Shown here: positions 1-9,200 of the stretch, piece by piece
Layout: the number at the start of each line of letters is the position of its first letter
Position numbering within the stretch: position 1 is the first letter of the stretch
NCBI RefSeq assembly: GCF_013179505.1
Contig: NZ_JABMCX010000005.1
Location: 1 to 36,053 of the forward strand
Direction: 5' to 3'
Origin: Paenarthrobacter sp. CM16
GTDB lineage: Bacteria; Actinomycetota; Actinomycetes; Actinomycetales; Micrococcaceae
DNA: 36,053 bases
Notes under the pieces: model-generated
Database searches by the model: none
The model's input: the letters and a program-made list of their open reading frames with translations, nothing else
What the model was told of the DNA's origin: nothing
Position numbers and translations under genes: made by a program

Positions 1-1615
1 GGTGGTTGGAGGTGGGTCCGGGCACTACCCGGCGTTCGCCGGACTGGTCGGGCCAGGTCTGGCCACAGGTTCAGCCTGCGGAAACATGTTCGCTTCCCCG
101 GCAGCCGGTCAGGTGTACCGCGTGGCCAAGGCCGCCAACGCCGGCGGGGGAGTCCTGCTCAGCTACGGCAACTACGCCGGTGATGTCCTGCACTTCGGTC
201 AGGCGCAGCTCCGGCTCAATGCGGAGGGCATCGAAACCCGAACCGTCACAGTCACTGATGACATTGCCAGCGCGCCGATCGAGCACATCGAAAAGCGCCG
301 GGGCATCGCGGGCGACCTCACGGTCTTCAAGATCGCCGGAGCCGCCGCCGAAGCGGGACTGGACCTTGACGACGTCGAGCGTTTGGCGATCAAGACCAAC
401 TACCGGACGCGGTCCCTGGGGGTGGCCTTTGACGGGTGCACGCTCCCGGGCGCCAAGGATCCGCTGTTCCACGTCCCTGCCGGGCAGATGTCGCTGGGAC
501 TGGGAATTCATGGCGAGCCGGGTATTTCCGAGCACCCCATGCCCACCGCCTCAGAACTGGCGGACCTCCTGGTCTCGAAGCTTCTCGATGACAAGCCGGA
601 GGACGCGGGGAACCGTGTAGTAGCAATTGTCAACGGTCTTGGCACCGTGAAGTACGACGAACTCTTCCTCCTGTTCGGCAAGGTCGAGAAGCTGCTGACA
701 GCTGCGGGCCTCACCGTTGTGGAGCCCGAATGCGGCGAGCTGGTGACCAGCCTGGACATGTCCGGACTCTCACTGACGCTGCTCTGGCTGGACGAGGAAC
801 TTGAGCAGTACTGGGCCGCGCCGGCTGACACTCCCGCATTCCGCAAGGGCAGCATGGCACCCCGTGCAGCTCGCGCTGAGACAGCAATCGACGACGCCGA
901 AACCGCCGACGTCGAACAGCCAACCCCCGCAGCGGCTGAACTCGGGCGGCAGGCCGTGGCCATCCTCGCCCAGGTGCGCGACGTCGTGATCGAACACGAA
1001 GAGGAACTCGGGAAGCTGGACGCGATCGCCGGCGACGGGGACCACGGCATTGGTATGCGGCGCGGTGTCGATGCAGCAGCTGCCGCCGGCGAAACAGCCT
1101 CCGGTGCCTCCGCCGCGCGGGTCCTGACTGCAGCCGGGGAAGCGTGGAGCGAACGCGCCGGCGGGACATCCGGGGCTCTATGGGGTTCGGCGGTGATCGC
1201 TGCCGGGTTGTCGCTGGGCAACCGTGAAAGCTATACCTCAGAGGATGCGGCCGCCGCGGTCGAGGCCTTCGTCCGCGCCATCACCGAACTCGGCAAAGCC
1301 GATCCGGGGGACAAGACCATGGTGGATGCGCTCCTGCCGTTCCGGGACACCTTCCTCACGGAGCTCGACGGCGGAACTCCAGTCGACCGGGCCCTGGCCG
1401 TTGCCGCCGCGGCCGCCGAGTCCGCAGCAGCAAAGACAGCTGAACTGCGCCCGCTCAAGGGCCGGGCGCGTCCCCTCGCGGAAAAGAGCATCGGCCACCC
1501 TGATCCGGGGGCGGTCTCCTTCGGACTGATTACCTCGAGGATCTCGCAATTCATCGATTCACAACTGGCGCCCGCTTCCTCAGCGGCAGCGGCAGGAAAT
1601 GGAGCACAAGCATGA
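1..1615 (+). CDS. lerK: DhaK-DhaL fused ketose kinase, probable L-erythrulose kinase (5' partial)
   Basis: This cytoplasmic kinase of the dihydroxyacetone-kinase family phosphorylates a short ketose with ATP. The gene is open to the left edge, and about 45-50 N-terminal residues are missing judging by family architecture. The visible protein has the DhaK motif GGGSGH at residues 3-8 and [10 protein letters not shown] around residue 170, whose His forms the covalent hemiaminal with the substrate carbonyl. A linker follows near residues 280-310. The DhaL ATP-binding domain carries GDGDHG (344-349), TSGALWG and GHPDPGA. The stop overlaps the next ATG by 4 bases, so it is translationally coupled to the RpiB-like isomerase. 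An RpiB-type and a TIM-type isomerase in the same operon match the L-erythrulose route known from Mycobacterium smegmatis. A true dihydroxyacetone kinase is the alternative. Family assignment is very firm; the substrate is inferred from context. Confidence 0.9.
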   Translation, partial: VVGGGSGHYPAFAGLVGPGLATGSACGNMFASPAAGQVYRVAKAANAGGGVLLSYGNYAGDVLHFGQAQLRLNAEGIETRTVTVTDDIASAPIEHIEKRRGIAGDLTVFKIAGAAAEAGLDLDDVERLAIKTNYRTRSLGVAFDGCTLPGAKDPLFHVPAGQMSLGLGIHGEPGISEHPMPTASELADLLVSKLLDDKPEDAGNRVVAIVNGLGTVKYDELFLLFGKVEKLLTAAGLTVVEPECGELVTSLDMSGLSLTLLWLDEELEQYWAAPADTPAFRKGSMAPRAARAETAIDDAETADVEQPTPAAAELGRQAVAILAQVRDVVIEHEEELGKLDAIAGDGDHGIGMRRGVDAAAAAGETASGASAARVLTAAGEAWSERAGGTSGALWGSAVIAAGLSLGNRESYTSEDAAAAVEAFVRAITELGKADPGDKTMVDALLPFRDTFLTELDGGTPVDRALAVAAAAAESAAAKTAELRPLKGRARPLAEKSIGHPDPGAVSFGLITSRISQFIDSQLAPASSAAAAGNGAQA

Positions 1616-2094
1616 GCAACAACCAAGGCTGGCGCATCGTCGTCGGCAACGACGAGGCCGGCGTCGAGTACAAGCAGGCACTCGTAGCGTTGCTGGAAGC
1701 AGACCCGCGCGTGGCATCGGTGACCGATGTCGGCGTCGGATTCAATGATTCCACGGCCTACCCGCACGTGGCCGTTGACGCCGCCCGCAAAGTGGCCGAG
1801 GGCGAAGCGGACAGGGCACTCTTGATCTGCGGCACCGGACTCGGGGTGGCCATCGCGGCCAACAAGGTTCCCGGAATCCGCGCCGTCACAGCCCATGACA
1901 GCTACTCAGTGGAACGGTCAGTGTTGAGCAACAACGCCCAGGTCCTGACGCTCGGCCAGCGCGTTATCGGCTTGGAACTGGCCAAAAAGCTTGTAGGGGA
2001 GTGGCTGAACCACCGCTTCGACCACACCTCATCTTCCGCCGCCAAGGTGGACGCCATCTGCTCGTACGAGCCCGACTACACAAAGGCAGTCTGA
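1612..2094 (+). CDS. derI: RpiB/LacAB-family sugar-phosphate isomerase, probable D-erythrulose-4-phosphate isomerase
   Basis: This cytoplasmic aldose-ketose isomerase has 160 residues, the normal RpiB size. The motif [14 protein letters not shown] holds the catalytic-base Cys (residue 73), and TAHD gives the ring-opening His near residue 95. [13 protein letters not shown] near residues 106-118 is the usual family signature. It starts in an ATGA overlap with the kinase stop. RpiB proper interconverts ribose-5-P and ribulose-5-P. In tetritol pathways (DerI in mycobacteria, EryI in Brucella) the same fold converts D-erythrulose-4-P to D-erythrose-4-P, which enters the pentose-phosphate pathway. 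Context with a DAK-type kinase and a TIM-like isomerase favours that role. The family call is seen in the sequence; the substrate is inferred. Confidence 0.9.
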   Translation: MSNNQGWRIVVGNDEAGVEYKQALVALLEADPRVASVTDVGVGFNDSTAYPHVAVDAARKVAEGEADRALLICGTGLGVAIAANKVPGIRAVTAHDSYSVERSVLSNNAQVLTLGQRVIGLELAKKLVGEWLNHRFDHTSSSAAKVDAICSYEPDYTKAV

Positions 2095-2096
2095 AC

Positions 2097-3095
2097 ATGA
2101 CCATTCCTGAAGCTCCTGCAGCATCTGAAAGCACGGTGCCCGCCGCGGCCCGGAAGATCGCCGTCGTCGGCTCCGGCTACATGGGCGGCGGCATCGCCCA
2201 GGTGCTGGCGCTGGGTGGTGCGCGGGTTGCACTCGCCGATGTCTCTGCCGAAATCGCGCAGAAGAACTTCGACCGCTTGCTGGTGGAATCGGACCAGTTC
2301 ATCGCCGACGGACTCTTCCCTGAAGGCTCCACCGAGATCCTGAAGCAGAATCTGTGGGCCGCCAAGGACATCGAGGAAGCGGTGGCCGACGCTGACTTCA
2401 TCGAAGAATGCGTGCCCGAGGTCTTGGAAATCAAGCACCAAACACTGGCCCGGATCAGCGCTGCGGCCCGCCCGGATGCCGTGATCGGTTCCAACACGTC
2501 CACCATTTCCATCGCTTCGCTCGCTGAAGCTGTCGCCCTTCCCGAGCGCTTCCTGGGGGTGCACTTCTCCAACCCGTCACCCTTCATCCCCGGCGTCGAG
2601 ATCATCCCCCACGCTGAAACCTCTGCGGCAACGGTAGCGGCGTCGCGCGAGCTGGTGCACGCGGCCGGCAAGCAGACCGCCGTCGTCAAGGACGTCACCG
2701 GTTTTGTCCTGAACCGCTTGCAGTACGCGCTGTTCCACGAGGCAGCGCAGTTGGTGGAGCAAGGGATCGCAACAGCGGACGACGTCGACACCCTGGTGCG
2801 TACGACGTTCGGCTTCCGCTTGCCCTTCTTCGGTCCGTTCGCGATTGCGGACATGGCCGGTTTGGATGTCTACAACTTCTGCTACAAGTCCCTGCAGACC
2901 GGGTTCCCGGAACGCTTCGCGACGCCGAAGATCCTCTCCGACCTGGTCGAAGCAGGCAAACTCGGCACCAAGACCGGCGCGGGCTTCCTCAACGTGCCTG
3001 CTGAGCGGACCCCGGAACTTATCGCCTACCGCAACAAGGCCTACGTCGCTATGCAGAAGCTCATTGAAGAGCTCGGCCCGGCCCCCATCAACTAA
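2097..3095 (+). CDS. 3-hydroxyacyl-CoA-dehydrogenase-like NAD(P) oxidoreductase of unknown substrate
   Basis: The protein has 332 residues. The start is the ATG two bases after the preceding stop; an upstream in-frame ATG at 2001 lies wholly inside the isomerase gene and is rejected. The Rossmann motif GSGYMGGGIA is at residues 25-34. GSNTSTISI gives the conserved Ser-Asn pair near 132-134, and GVHFSNP with VEII supplies the catalytic His (about 156) and Glu (about 168). A C-terminal 3HCDH helical domain follows. The family includes 3-hydroxybutyryl-CoA dehydrogenase, but also L-gulonate 3-dehydrogenase and carnitine 3-dehydrogenase, which act on small non-CoA hydroxy acids. At 332 residues it is longer than typical FadB2/Hbd (about 280). 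No other fatty-acid gene is nearby, so a C4 polyol, ketose or sugar-acid substrate is more plausible than acyl-CoA. That is inference. Confidence 0.88.
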   Translation: MTIPEAPAASESTVPAAARKIAVVGSGYMGGGIAQVLALGGARVALADVSAEIAQKNFDRLLVESDQFIADGLFPEGSTEILKQNLWAAKDIEEAVADADFIEECVPEVLEIKHQTLARISAAARPDAVIGSNTSTISIASLAEAVALPERFLGVHFSNPSPFIPGVEIIPHAETSAATVAASRELVHAAGKQTAVVKDVTGFVLNRLQYALFHEAAQLVEQGIATADDVDTLVRTTFGFRLPFFGPFAIADMAGLDVYNFCYKSLQTGFPERFATPKILSDLVEAGKLGTKTGAGFLNVPAERTPELIAYRNKAYVAMQKLIEELGPAPIN

Positions 3096-3116
3096 TTCCC
3101 TTCAGGAGAAGAACCT

Positions 3117-3881
3117 ATGACTTTCCCCGCAGAACGCACAGCAATTGTCACCGGCGCCGTTTCCGAACGAGGCATCGGCCGGGCCACCGTCAACTACCTT
3201 GCCGCGCAGGGTTGGAACATCGGCATCATCGATCTGGATGACGCCGCCTGCAAGATTGCCGCGAAGGAAATCGCCGCAGAGTATGGCGTGCAGGCTCACG
3301 GTGTTGGCGCAAATGTTGCCAGTGAGGCCGAGGTCCGTGCAGCCATCGACGAACTCGAGGCCGAGTTGCCGCAGATCGTCGCACTGGCCAATGTTGCCGG
3401 CGTCAGCTCGCCCGTTGGCTACCTTGAGCTGGAACCCGCCGAATGGGACCGTGTCCTGAACATCAACCTCAATGGCGTCCACTACGCCACCCGCCGCGTG
3501 GCAGAGTCCATGGTCAAGAACCGGATCGGCCGCATCGTGAACATCTCCTCCGTCTCTGCCCAGCGCGGTGGCGGAACGTTCTCCAAAACCCCCTACTCCG
3601 TGGCCAAGGCAGGGGTGATCGGACTGACCCGGGCAACGGCCCGTGAACTGGGAGAGTACGACATCACCGTCAACGCCATTTCTCCCGGCCCCATCGACAC
3701 CGACATCATGGGCGGAACCCTGAGCCAGGAACGCAAGGATGAGCTCACCAAGGACCTTGTGGTGAACCGCGTGGGCTCCACCCGGGACATCGCCGCCGCC
3801 ATCGCCTTCCTCATCAGCGAAGACTCCGGGTACATCTCCGGGCAGACGCTGAATGTGGACGGCGGACTGTACATGCACTAG
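3117..3881 (+). CDS. SDR-family oxidoreductase, candidate threitol/polyol dehydrogenase
   Basis: This classical short-chain dehydrogenase has 254 residues and acts in the cytoplasm with NAD(P). It shows the cofactor-binding TGAVSERGIG (12-21), the NVAG structural motif, and active-site Ser (144/145), Tyr160 and Lys164 in the YSVAK signature. ISPGPIDTD follows, and the SGQTLNVDGG end is typical. AGGAG lies 9 bases before the ATG. The position between the oxidoreductase and transporter genes of the tetrulose operon suggests it oxidises a tetritol such as D-threitol, L-threitol or erythritol to an erythrulose, as DthD/GolD-type SDRs do. Substrate and stereochemistry cannot be read from the sequence. 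Confidence 0.92.
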   Translation: MTFPAERTAIVTGAVSERGIGRATVNYLAAQGWNIGIIDLDDAACKIAAKEIAAEYGVQAHGVGANVASEAEVRAAIDELEAELPQIVALANVAGVSSPVGYLELEPAEWDRVLNINLNGVHYATRRVAESMVKNRIGRIVNISSVSAQRGGGTFSKTPYSVAKAGVIGLTRATARELGEYDITVNAISPGPIDTDIMGGTLSQERKDELTKDLVVNRVGSTRDIAAAIAFLISEDSGYISGQTLNVDGGLYMH

Positions 3882-3891
3882 GCGCATCTCC

Positions 3892-3984
3892 ATGAAGACC
3901 TGGACACGAGAACGCAAGATCTACCTGGCCGTGGGCGTCCTCGCCTGCGCAGTGGGCATGGTGCTCATTTTCTTCCCGCGCTGA
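3892..3984 (+). CDS. Possible 30-residue single-pass membrane microprotein
   Basis: This short frame lies in the gap between the SDR and transporter genes, ATG at 3892 to TGA at 3982-3984. The product begins MKTWTRERK, a strongly basic head. It is followed by one uninterrupted hydrophobic stretch of about 19 residues ending IFFPR. Basic head plus one helix plus a short basic tail is what a small inner-membrane protein looks like, with the head predicted in the cytoplasm. It lies 10 bases after the SDR stop and about 70 bases before the MFS start, and may be translated by coupling because no strong Shine-Dalgarno is visible. Partnership with the adjacent transporter is a guess. A chance frame is the alternative. 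Confidence 0.45.
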   Translation: MKTWTRERKIYLAVGVLACAVGMVLIFFPR

Positions 3985-4051
3985 CCCGCGGCTGTCCGCG
4001 GCTGAATGTGCCGCATTACCTCATCTTCCTGTCACTCAAAGAGGAGTTTCA

Positions 4052-5401
4052 ATGTCTGTTGCCACCAATTCCACCAAGGAGTTGCTGGATACGCCGGTCC
4101 TCAAATCGGCCATTTCCAAGGCGTCCCGGCGACTCATGCCAATGCTCGTCATCTTGTACGTGGTGGCTTTCCTTGACCGCACCAACGTGGGCTTCGCCGA
4201 AGCAGCGCTGGAAGTGGACAGGGGCATCACCGCCGGTGCTTACGCCTTGGGCGCCGGTATCTTCTTCATTGGCTACGCCTTGTTCGAGATTCCCAGCAAC
4301 CTGCTGCTCACCAAGTTCGGTGCCAAGGTGTGGCTGGCCCGCATCGCCATTACGTGGGGCATCGTCTCGGCGTGCTTCGCGTTCGTCCAGGGCGAGACCT
4401 CCTTCATCATCCTGCGGTTCCTGCTCGGTGTGACGGAGGCCGGACTGTTCCCGGGCGTCATCATGTTCCTGGCAGCCTGGTTCCCCAATAAAGTCCGCGT
4501 GAAGATGTTCGCCATTTTCTACCTGGCACAGCCGTTCTCCCAGATGATGGGTGCACCCCTGTCCGGCTGGCTGATCAACATCGGTGACCAGGTTCCGGGT
4601 GTTGCAGGCTGGCAGGTCATGTTCTTCGTTGAGGGCATGCTGGCCGTCCTGGCAGGTATCGCCGCGTACTTCTTCCTCATCAACAGCCCCCAGGATGCCA
4701 AGTTCCTGACCAAGGAAGAGAAACGGGCGTTGTCCGATGTCATGGCCTTGGAGGACACCGTGAAGGAAGAAACGGGTCCCCGCGGCGTCCTGGCCTCCAT
4801 GCGCAATGGCCGGGTCTGGTACTTCACCGTCATCTACTTCTGCCTGCAGGTAGCGGTGTACGGCGTCACGTTCTACCTGCCGCAACAGGTGGCGCAGCTG
4901 ACCGGCCAAAAGGTGGGTATCGCCGTCGGCCTCCTCGCGGCCATCCCGTGGTTCGTCGGCATCTTCGCCTGCTACTTCATCGGCAAGGCGGCCAACACCG
5001 TGGCGCGGCGCCGCCGCTGGGGCACAGCGCTGTTCATCTCCACGGGCTTGTGCATCTTCGGCTCTGCCTGGGCAGGGGCAAACCAGCTGCCGGCACTTGG
5101 CATCATCTTCATCACCCTGGCGGTGTGCAGCTTCCTGTCCACCGGTCCTATCTGTTGGTCATATCCCACCGCGTTCCTCACCGGAACAGCAGCGGCTGCC
5201 GGCATCGGACTGATCAACTCCCTCGGGAACCTGGGCGGGTTCGTGGCGCCGATCCTGCGCACCACGGTCAACCAGGTCACGGCCTCGGACACCGGCACCA
5301 TGGGTGTCTACGCCTTGGGCGTGCTGCCTTTCGTCGCCGCTCTGCTGATGTTCGGCACCAAGCGCTTCAGCAACAAGGCCGACGAGCTGCTGGGAAAGTA
5401 G
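4052..5401 (+). CDS. MFS transporter, ACS (anion:cation symporter)-like, probable tetritol/tetrulose permease
   Basis: This 449-residue inner-membrane protein has about twelve hydrophobic segments. The first loop carries FLDRTNVGFAEAAL, typical of the ACS/ExuT-like branch of the major facilitator superfamily. IPSNLLLTKFGAKVWL follows transmembrane segment 2, and a charged central cytoplasmic loop lies around residues 205-250. GAGGAG sits a few bases upstream of the ATG. It lies inside the kinase-isomerase-dehydrogenase operon, so it is the likely uptake system for the pathway's substrate. ACS members often carry sugar acids, which would fit if the true substrate is a C4 acid rather than a polyol. 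Specificity is inferred. Confidence 0.92.
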   Translation: MSVATNSTKELLDTPVLKSAISKASRRLMPMLVILYVVAFLDRTNVGFAEAALEVDRGITAGAYALGAGIFFIGYALFEIPSNLLLTKFGAKVWLARIAITWGIVSACFAFVQGETSFIILRFLLGVTEAGLFPGVIMFLAAWFPNKVRVKMFAIFYLAQPFSQMMGAPLSGWLINIGDQVPGVAGWQVMFFVEGMLAVLAGIAAYFFLINSPQDAKFLTKEEKRALSDVMALEDTVKEETGPRGVLASMRNGRVWYFTVIYFCLQVAVYGVTFYLPQQVAQLTGQKVGIAVGLLAAIPWFVGIFACYFIGKAANTVARRRRWGTALFISTGLCIFGSAWAGANQLPALGIIFITLAVCSFLSTGPICWSYPTAFLTGTAAAAGIGLINSLGNLGGFVAPILRTTVNQVTASDTGTMGVYALGVLPFVAALLMFGTKRFSNKADELLGK

Positions 5402-5405
5402 ACCG

Positions 5406-6215
5406 GTGAATCGTTCTGTTCCCTACAACGCGGACACTGTGTTGGTTGGCGTCAGCACCAAGATGTACATGGGCTACGCGCACAGCCTGGAGTGGTTGGA
5501 GCAGTTGGTGGCAGAAGTGGACGCCCGTCCGGCCCTTGCGGCCGGGCGGGTGGTCCCGTTTGTCATTCCTTCCTTCCCGGTATTGCCGGCGGCGGCGCGG
5601 ATGGTGGAGGGCACCCCGTTGGTGCTGGGCGGGCAGAACTGCGGTTGGTCTGACGGGCCGTGGACGGGCGAAGTATCACCGTCCATGCTCGCTGAATTGG
5701 GAGTGGGACTCGTAGAGATCGGTCACGCTGAGCGGCGGCGCCACTTCGCCGAGGATGAGGCAATGATTGCGCTCAAGGTCAGTGCCGCCGTCGACGTCGG
5801 TCTGACGCCGCTGCTGTGCGTGGGGGAGAGCGAAATCCTGGAACCGGAAGCCGCAGCGGAAACGGTATTCGGACAGGTGAAAGCAGCTGTCTCGGGCGAC
5901 TGGTCCGTTGCATCGCAGCTGGTCATTGCCTACGAGCCCGTGTGGGCCATCGGTGCCCCGGAACCTGCCTCGGCCTCCTACGTTTCGCTGGTGGTGCGCG
6001 CGCTCCGGGCCTCCCTGGACCGCCACGGGCTCTCCGGGATGCGCATCATTTACGGCGGTTCAGCGAAGCCGGGCTTGTTGCCGCAACTGGACGGGGTTTC
6101 AGGACTCTTCCTTGGCCGCTTTGCTCATGACGCAGCCAACTTCGGCAGGGTCTTGGACGAAGCCTTGAGTTTTTGTACAGCAGATGCCCCTAAGACGCCC
6201 TCTAAAGGGCATTAG
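5406..6215 (+). CDS. lerI: Triosephosphate-isomerase-like enzyme, probable L-erythrulose-1-phosphate isomerase
   Basis: This 269-residue TIM-barrel protein starts with GTG four bases after the MFS stop. Catalytic features are Lys19 in VSTKMYMG, His107 in IGHAERR, Glu177 in AYEPVWAIG and the phosphate-binding YGGSAKPG. In canonical TpiA the catalytic Asn sits two residues before the Lys and the His motif reads GHSERR. Here the Asn position is Ser and the motif is GHAERR. Such divergent TIMs (LerI in mycobacteria, EryH in Brucella) isomerise L-erythrulose-1-P to D-erythrulose-4-P, the step between the kinase and the RpiB-like enzyme of this operon. The last codons lie inside a long palindrome and overlap the convergent helicase gene. 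A spare TpiA is the alternative. Confidence 0.88.
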   Translation: MNRSVPYNADTVLVGVSTKMYMGYAHSLEWLEQLVAEVDARPALAAGRVVPFVIPSFPVLPAAARMVEGTPLVLGGQNCGWSDGPWTGEVSPSMLAELGVGLVEIGHAERRRHFAEDEAMIALKVSAAVDVGLTPLLCVGESEILEPEAAAETVFGQVKAAVSGDWSVASQLVIAYEPVWAIGAPEPASASYVSLVVRALRASLDRHGLSGMRIIYGGSAKPGLLPQLDGVSGLFLGRFAHDAANFGRVLDEALSFCTADAPKTPSKGH

Positions 6216-6229
6216 GTGTACAAAAACTC
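6167..6229. terminator. Long palindrome at the overlapping ends of two convergent genes, probable bidirectional terminator
   Basis: Perfect 13-bp arms GAGTTTTTGTACA (6167-6179) and TGTACAAAAACTC (6217-6229) enclose a second, imperfect stem (ATGCCCCT at 6184-6191, AGGGCAT at 6206-6212). An alternative inner hairpin GCCCT/AGGGC is possible. Because each arm has a T-run and its complement, the structure works as a terminator in both directions. It includes the last codons of both convergent genes. Confidence 0.8.
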
Positions 6230-9200
6230 CGCTGGCAGAGGGCCACGAAGCCTCCCAGGTTCTCGAGGCCCTCGGGATGTGTCGGCAGGTAGTTGGTCAG
6301 CTCCGGCGAACGCACGACGACGGCACGCCACTGACCGCGCGAGACCGCCACATTGATCCTGTTTCGGGACAGCAGGAACTCCATGCCGCGGGGGACTTCT
6401 CCTGCGGCCGAGGCAGCCATGGAAACGATGACGACCGGCGCTTCCTGGCCCTGGAACTTGTCCACGGTACCTACCCGCACGTTCCCGAGGCCGGCGGACC
6501 GCAGTTCATGTTTGATGAGCTGGACCTGGGCGTTGTACGCCGCGACCACCAGGATGTCAGTCTCTTCGAGGGGACGGCGTTCCGGAGAGTCCGAAGGGTC
6601 CAGCCAGTTCAGGCCCAGGTGGGCCTGAACTTGCCGGCCTACTTCAACAGCTTCTTCAGGTGAGGCAGTGGAGTTGGCCGTGTGCGGGACGTAGATGCAA
6701 GAGATCCCGGGGCTTGCCCCTTCCAGTTCACGCAGGGCAGCAGCCGGGGCGGCCGCCAACCTGTTGTCATAGGAGAGTTCGGAAACTGCGCCGCACAGCT
6801 CCGGGTGCATCCGCCAGGACATTGCCAGGAAGTAACCCAGGTGGGACGGCAACGTGTTGTAGCCATCGGACAACCAACCCAGCGCCGATTCGTCAACGGG
6901 CTCGGGGTGCTTGCCCTGGGTGACCTGCGGAAGCTGTTGGGGGTCACCGAGCAGCAGGAGCCTCCGGGCAGCCCGGCTGACAGCCATGGTGTTGGCCAAC
7001 GAGAACTGTCCCGCTTCGTCGATGACCAGGAGATCGAGCGATCCGGCGGGGACTTCCTTGCCCACCATGGTCCACGCGGTGCCGCCGATCAGGGCGCCAC
7101 CCGGTTTGGCCAAGAGTTCCTCCACGTCGCCTTTGGCACAGTTGGTCCACGGAACAGGATCGTTGTGTTTGACGTCCTTGGCTACCAGATGGGGATCGAC
7201 GCCCGCTTTTTCCACGGCAGCGCAGAGCATGTTCTCCACTACCGCGTGGGACTGGGCCACGACTCCCACCTTCCACCCCTCGGCCACCAGCCTGGCCAGT
7301 ACGTGGGCGCCCACATAAGTCTTGCCGCTGCCTGGCGGACCCTGAACGGCAAGGTAAGAGCGGTCCAGGTCCTTGACTGCGGCAGTGATGGCCTCGATGT
7401 AGCCATCCGGCCCGGAAGGAACTGCCGGAAGGCCCGCCAGGGTGCCCAGTCGGGGCGGAATCCGGCGGACAAGGTCCAGGGCAGGATCTTTGGGCCAGGA
7501 AGGCAGCGCAGCACGGAGCTTCGTGGCCAACGCAGCCAAGGCAGCCCTTTGCCCGGTGGTCTGAATCGGGCTGTCAGGGGTCAGGGCCATAGGAGTTTGG
7601 CTGAATTCCGTTGAGTCATTGCGCAGCTTCTCCACGATGGTGACTGACTCGAAGTCGCCGTCTTCGCCTACCTCGATCACCTCGGTTCCGCCCCACCCTG
7701 CACGGCCGAGGACCGAGGACTCCTTGGAAGCCAGGGCGTCCGGAAGCGGGGACTGGTACATCCGGAAATACTTCTTGCCCGGGTCCAATCCCGCACCGTC
7801 ACCGGAGCGGCCCAGCAGTTTCACTTTCCGTGCGGGGTTGCTGCGAGGCGTGGGTTTGGCCCAGTCCTGCAGCAACTCGGCGTGATCCACGACGAACAGA
7901 TCACGCGACTCTTCCCACTGTGACGTTGGCTTTTCCAGGTGGTCGAAGTGCCCCCACCAATGCTGTTTGTCCTCGCGACGGTGATACCCCACTCCTGCGG
8001 CGACGATGCCGATGGCCCGGGAATCGGATGAGGACTGTTCCTCTTCGGGCAGCCCGGCTACGTAATCGAACAGAGCCTTCTCCTCGGGCGGTGCCTCGTA
8101 CTTTTCAGGCTCGGTGTCCGGGCGGACGTCGTCCTCCACAGGGCCGCCGGGAACAATGGAACGCTCGGCAGCCCGGGCCAGCAACCAGTTGCGCAGCTCC
8201 AGGGTGGACAGGCAGTCGTACTCGTTGTAATCCCGGATGCCTTCGAGAATGGCCGCAGCCTGTGCTGCCTGGCCGGTATCCCTGGCCGTGCAGTAGTCCG
8301 CGTAGGCAACCACGGACGCGCCGGCGTCGGTGACTTCCCCCGAGCGTAGGTGCCGGCCCATGTACAGGGGCTCGAGTTTCTTAATGCTGTAGGAATTTTC
8401 GGAGACACGGATGCTGTGCCTGACCGTGTCATAAAGATCCACCAGGACACCTTGGCGCAGGAGGTCGTCGACGGCGGTTTCGCCCACTACATGTGTCAGG
8501 GAGAGGTTGCGCAATGCCGTTTTTTCGTAGGCAGCGTAGTGGTATATGTGCATGCCGGGGTATAGGGCACGGCGCTGGGCCACGTAGTCGAGGAAGTCTA
8601 CAAACGCCGAGCCCTCCTCCGCGCGTGAGTGCGCCCAGAAAGGCCGGAAGACGGGAGGGGCGCCGGGTTCAGGAGGGTTCTCGATGACCCCAAAGAGGTA
8701 CTCAAGCCCCCATTTACCAGTGGCTGGATCCTGCCACAGGGGATCGCCCTCGAAGTCGAAGAAGATGTCGCCCGGGTCCGGGGCGGGAAGCCTGGCGAGG
8801 GTGTTCTCCGGCAGCACGTTGTAACTGATGGCCTTGGCTTCTCCGCTCTTGTCCGCGTACTCGACAGTGCCGTCCGGGGTTCCGGTGCCCGTTTGCAGTT
8901 GGGCTTGCTCACGGAGCCGAAGCAGCGTGGGGTCTCCAACCGCCGGGAGGGCTGCCAGCTGGTCAATGGTGGTGATTCCGGCTTCCATCAGCTTCTTGCG
9001 ACGACTGATCCGCATGCCCGCCACCATAAGGAGATCCCGGTGCAGCTGGACCTGTTCGGCGCAGTAATCGCAGCGGCCGCACGCCGAATACCGGGAGTCG
9101 CCCCATTCCACCGGGGCACCGGCAAGGACGTGTGCCGCGGTCATGCCGAGGAAGCGTTCCCGGCGTTCCTTGAAGACCGGGAGGATTTGGGACAACGGGT

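Noticed and set aside
2001-2096. Upstream start for the 3HCDH-like gene
   Set aside because: The extension lies entirely within the RpiB-like gene, and the ATG at 2097 gives the expected Rossmann start.
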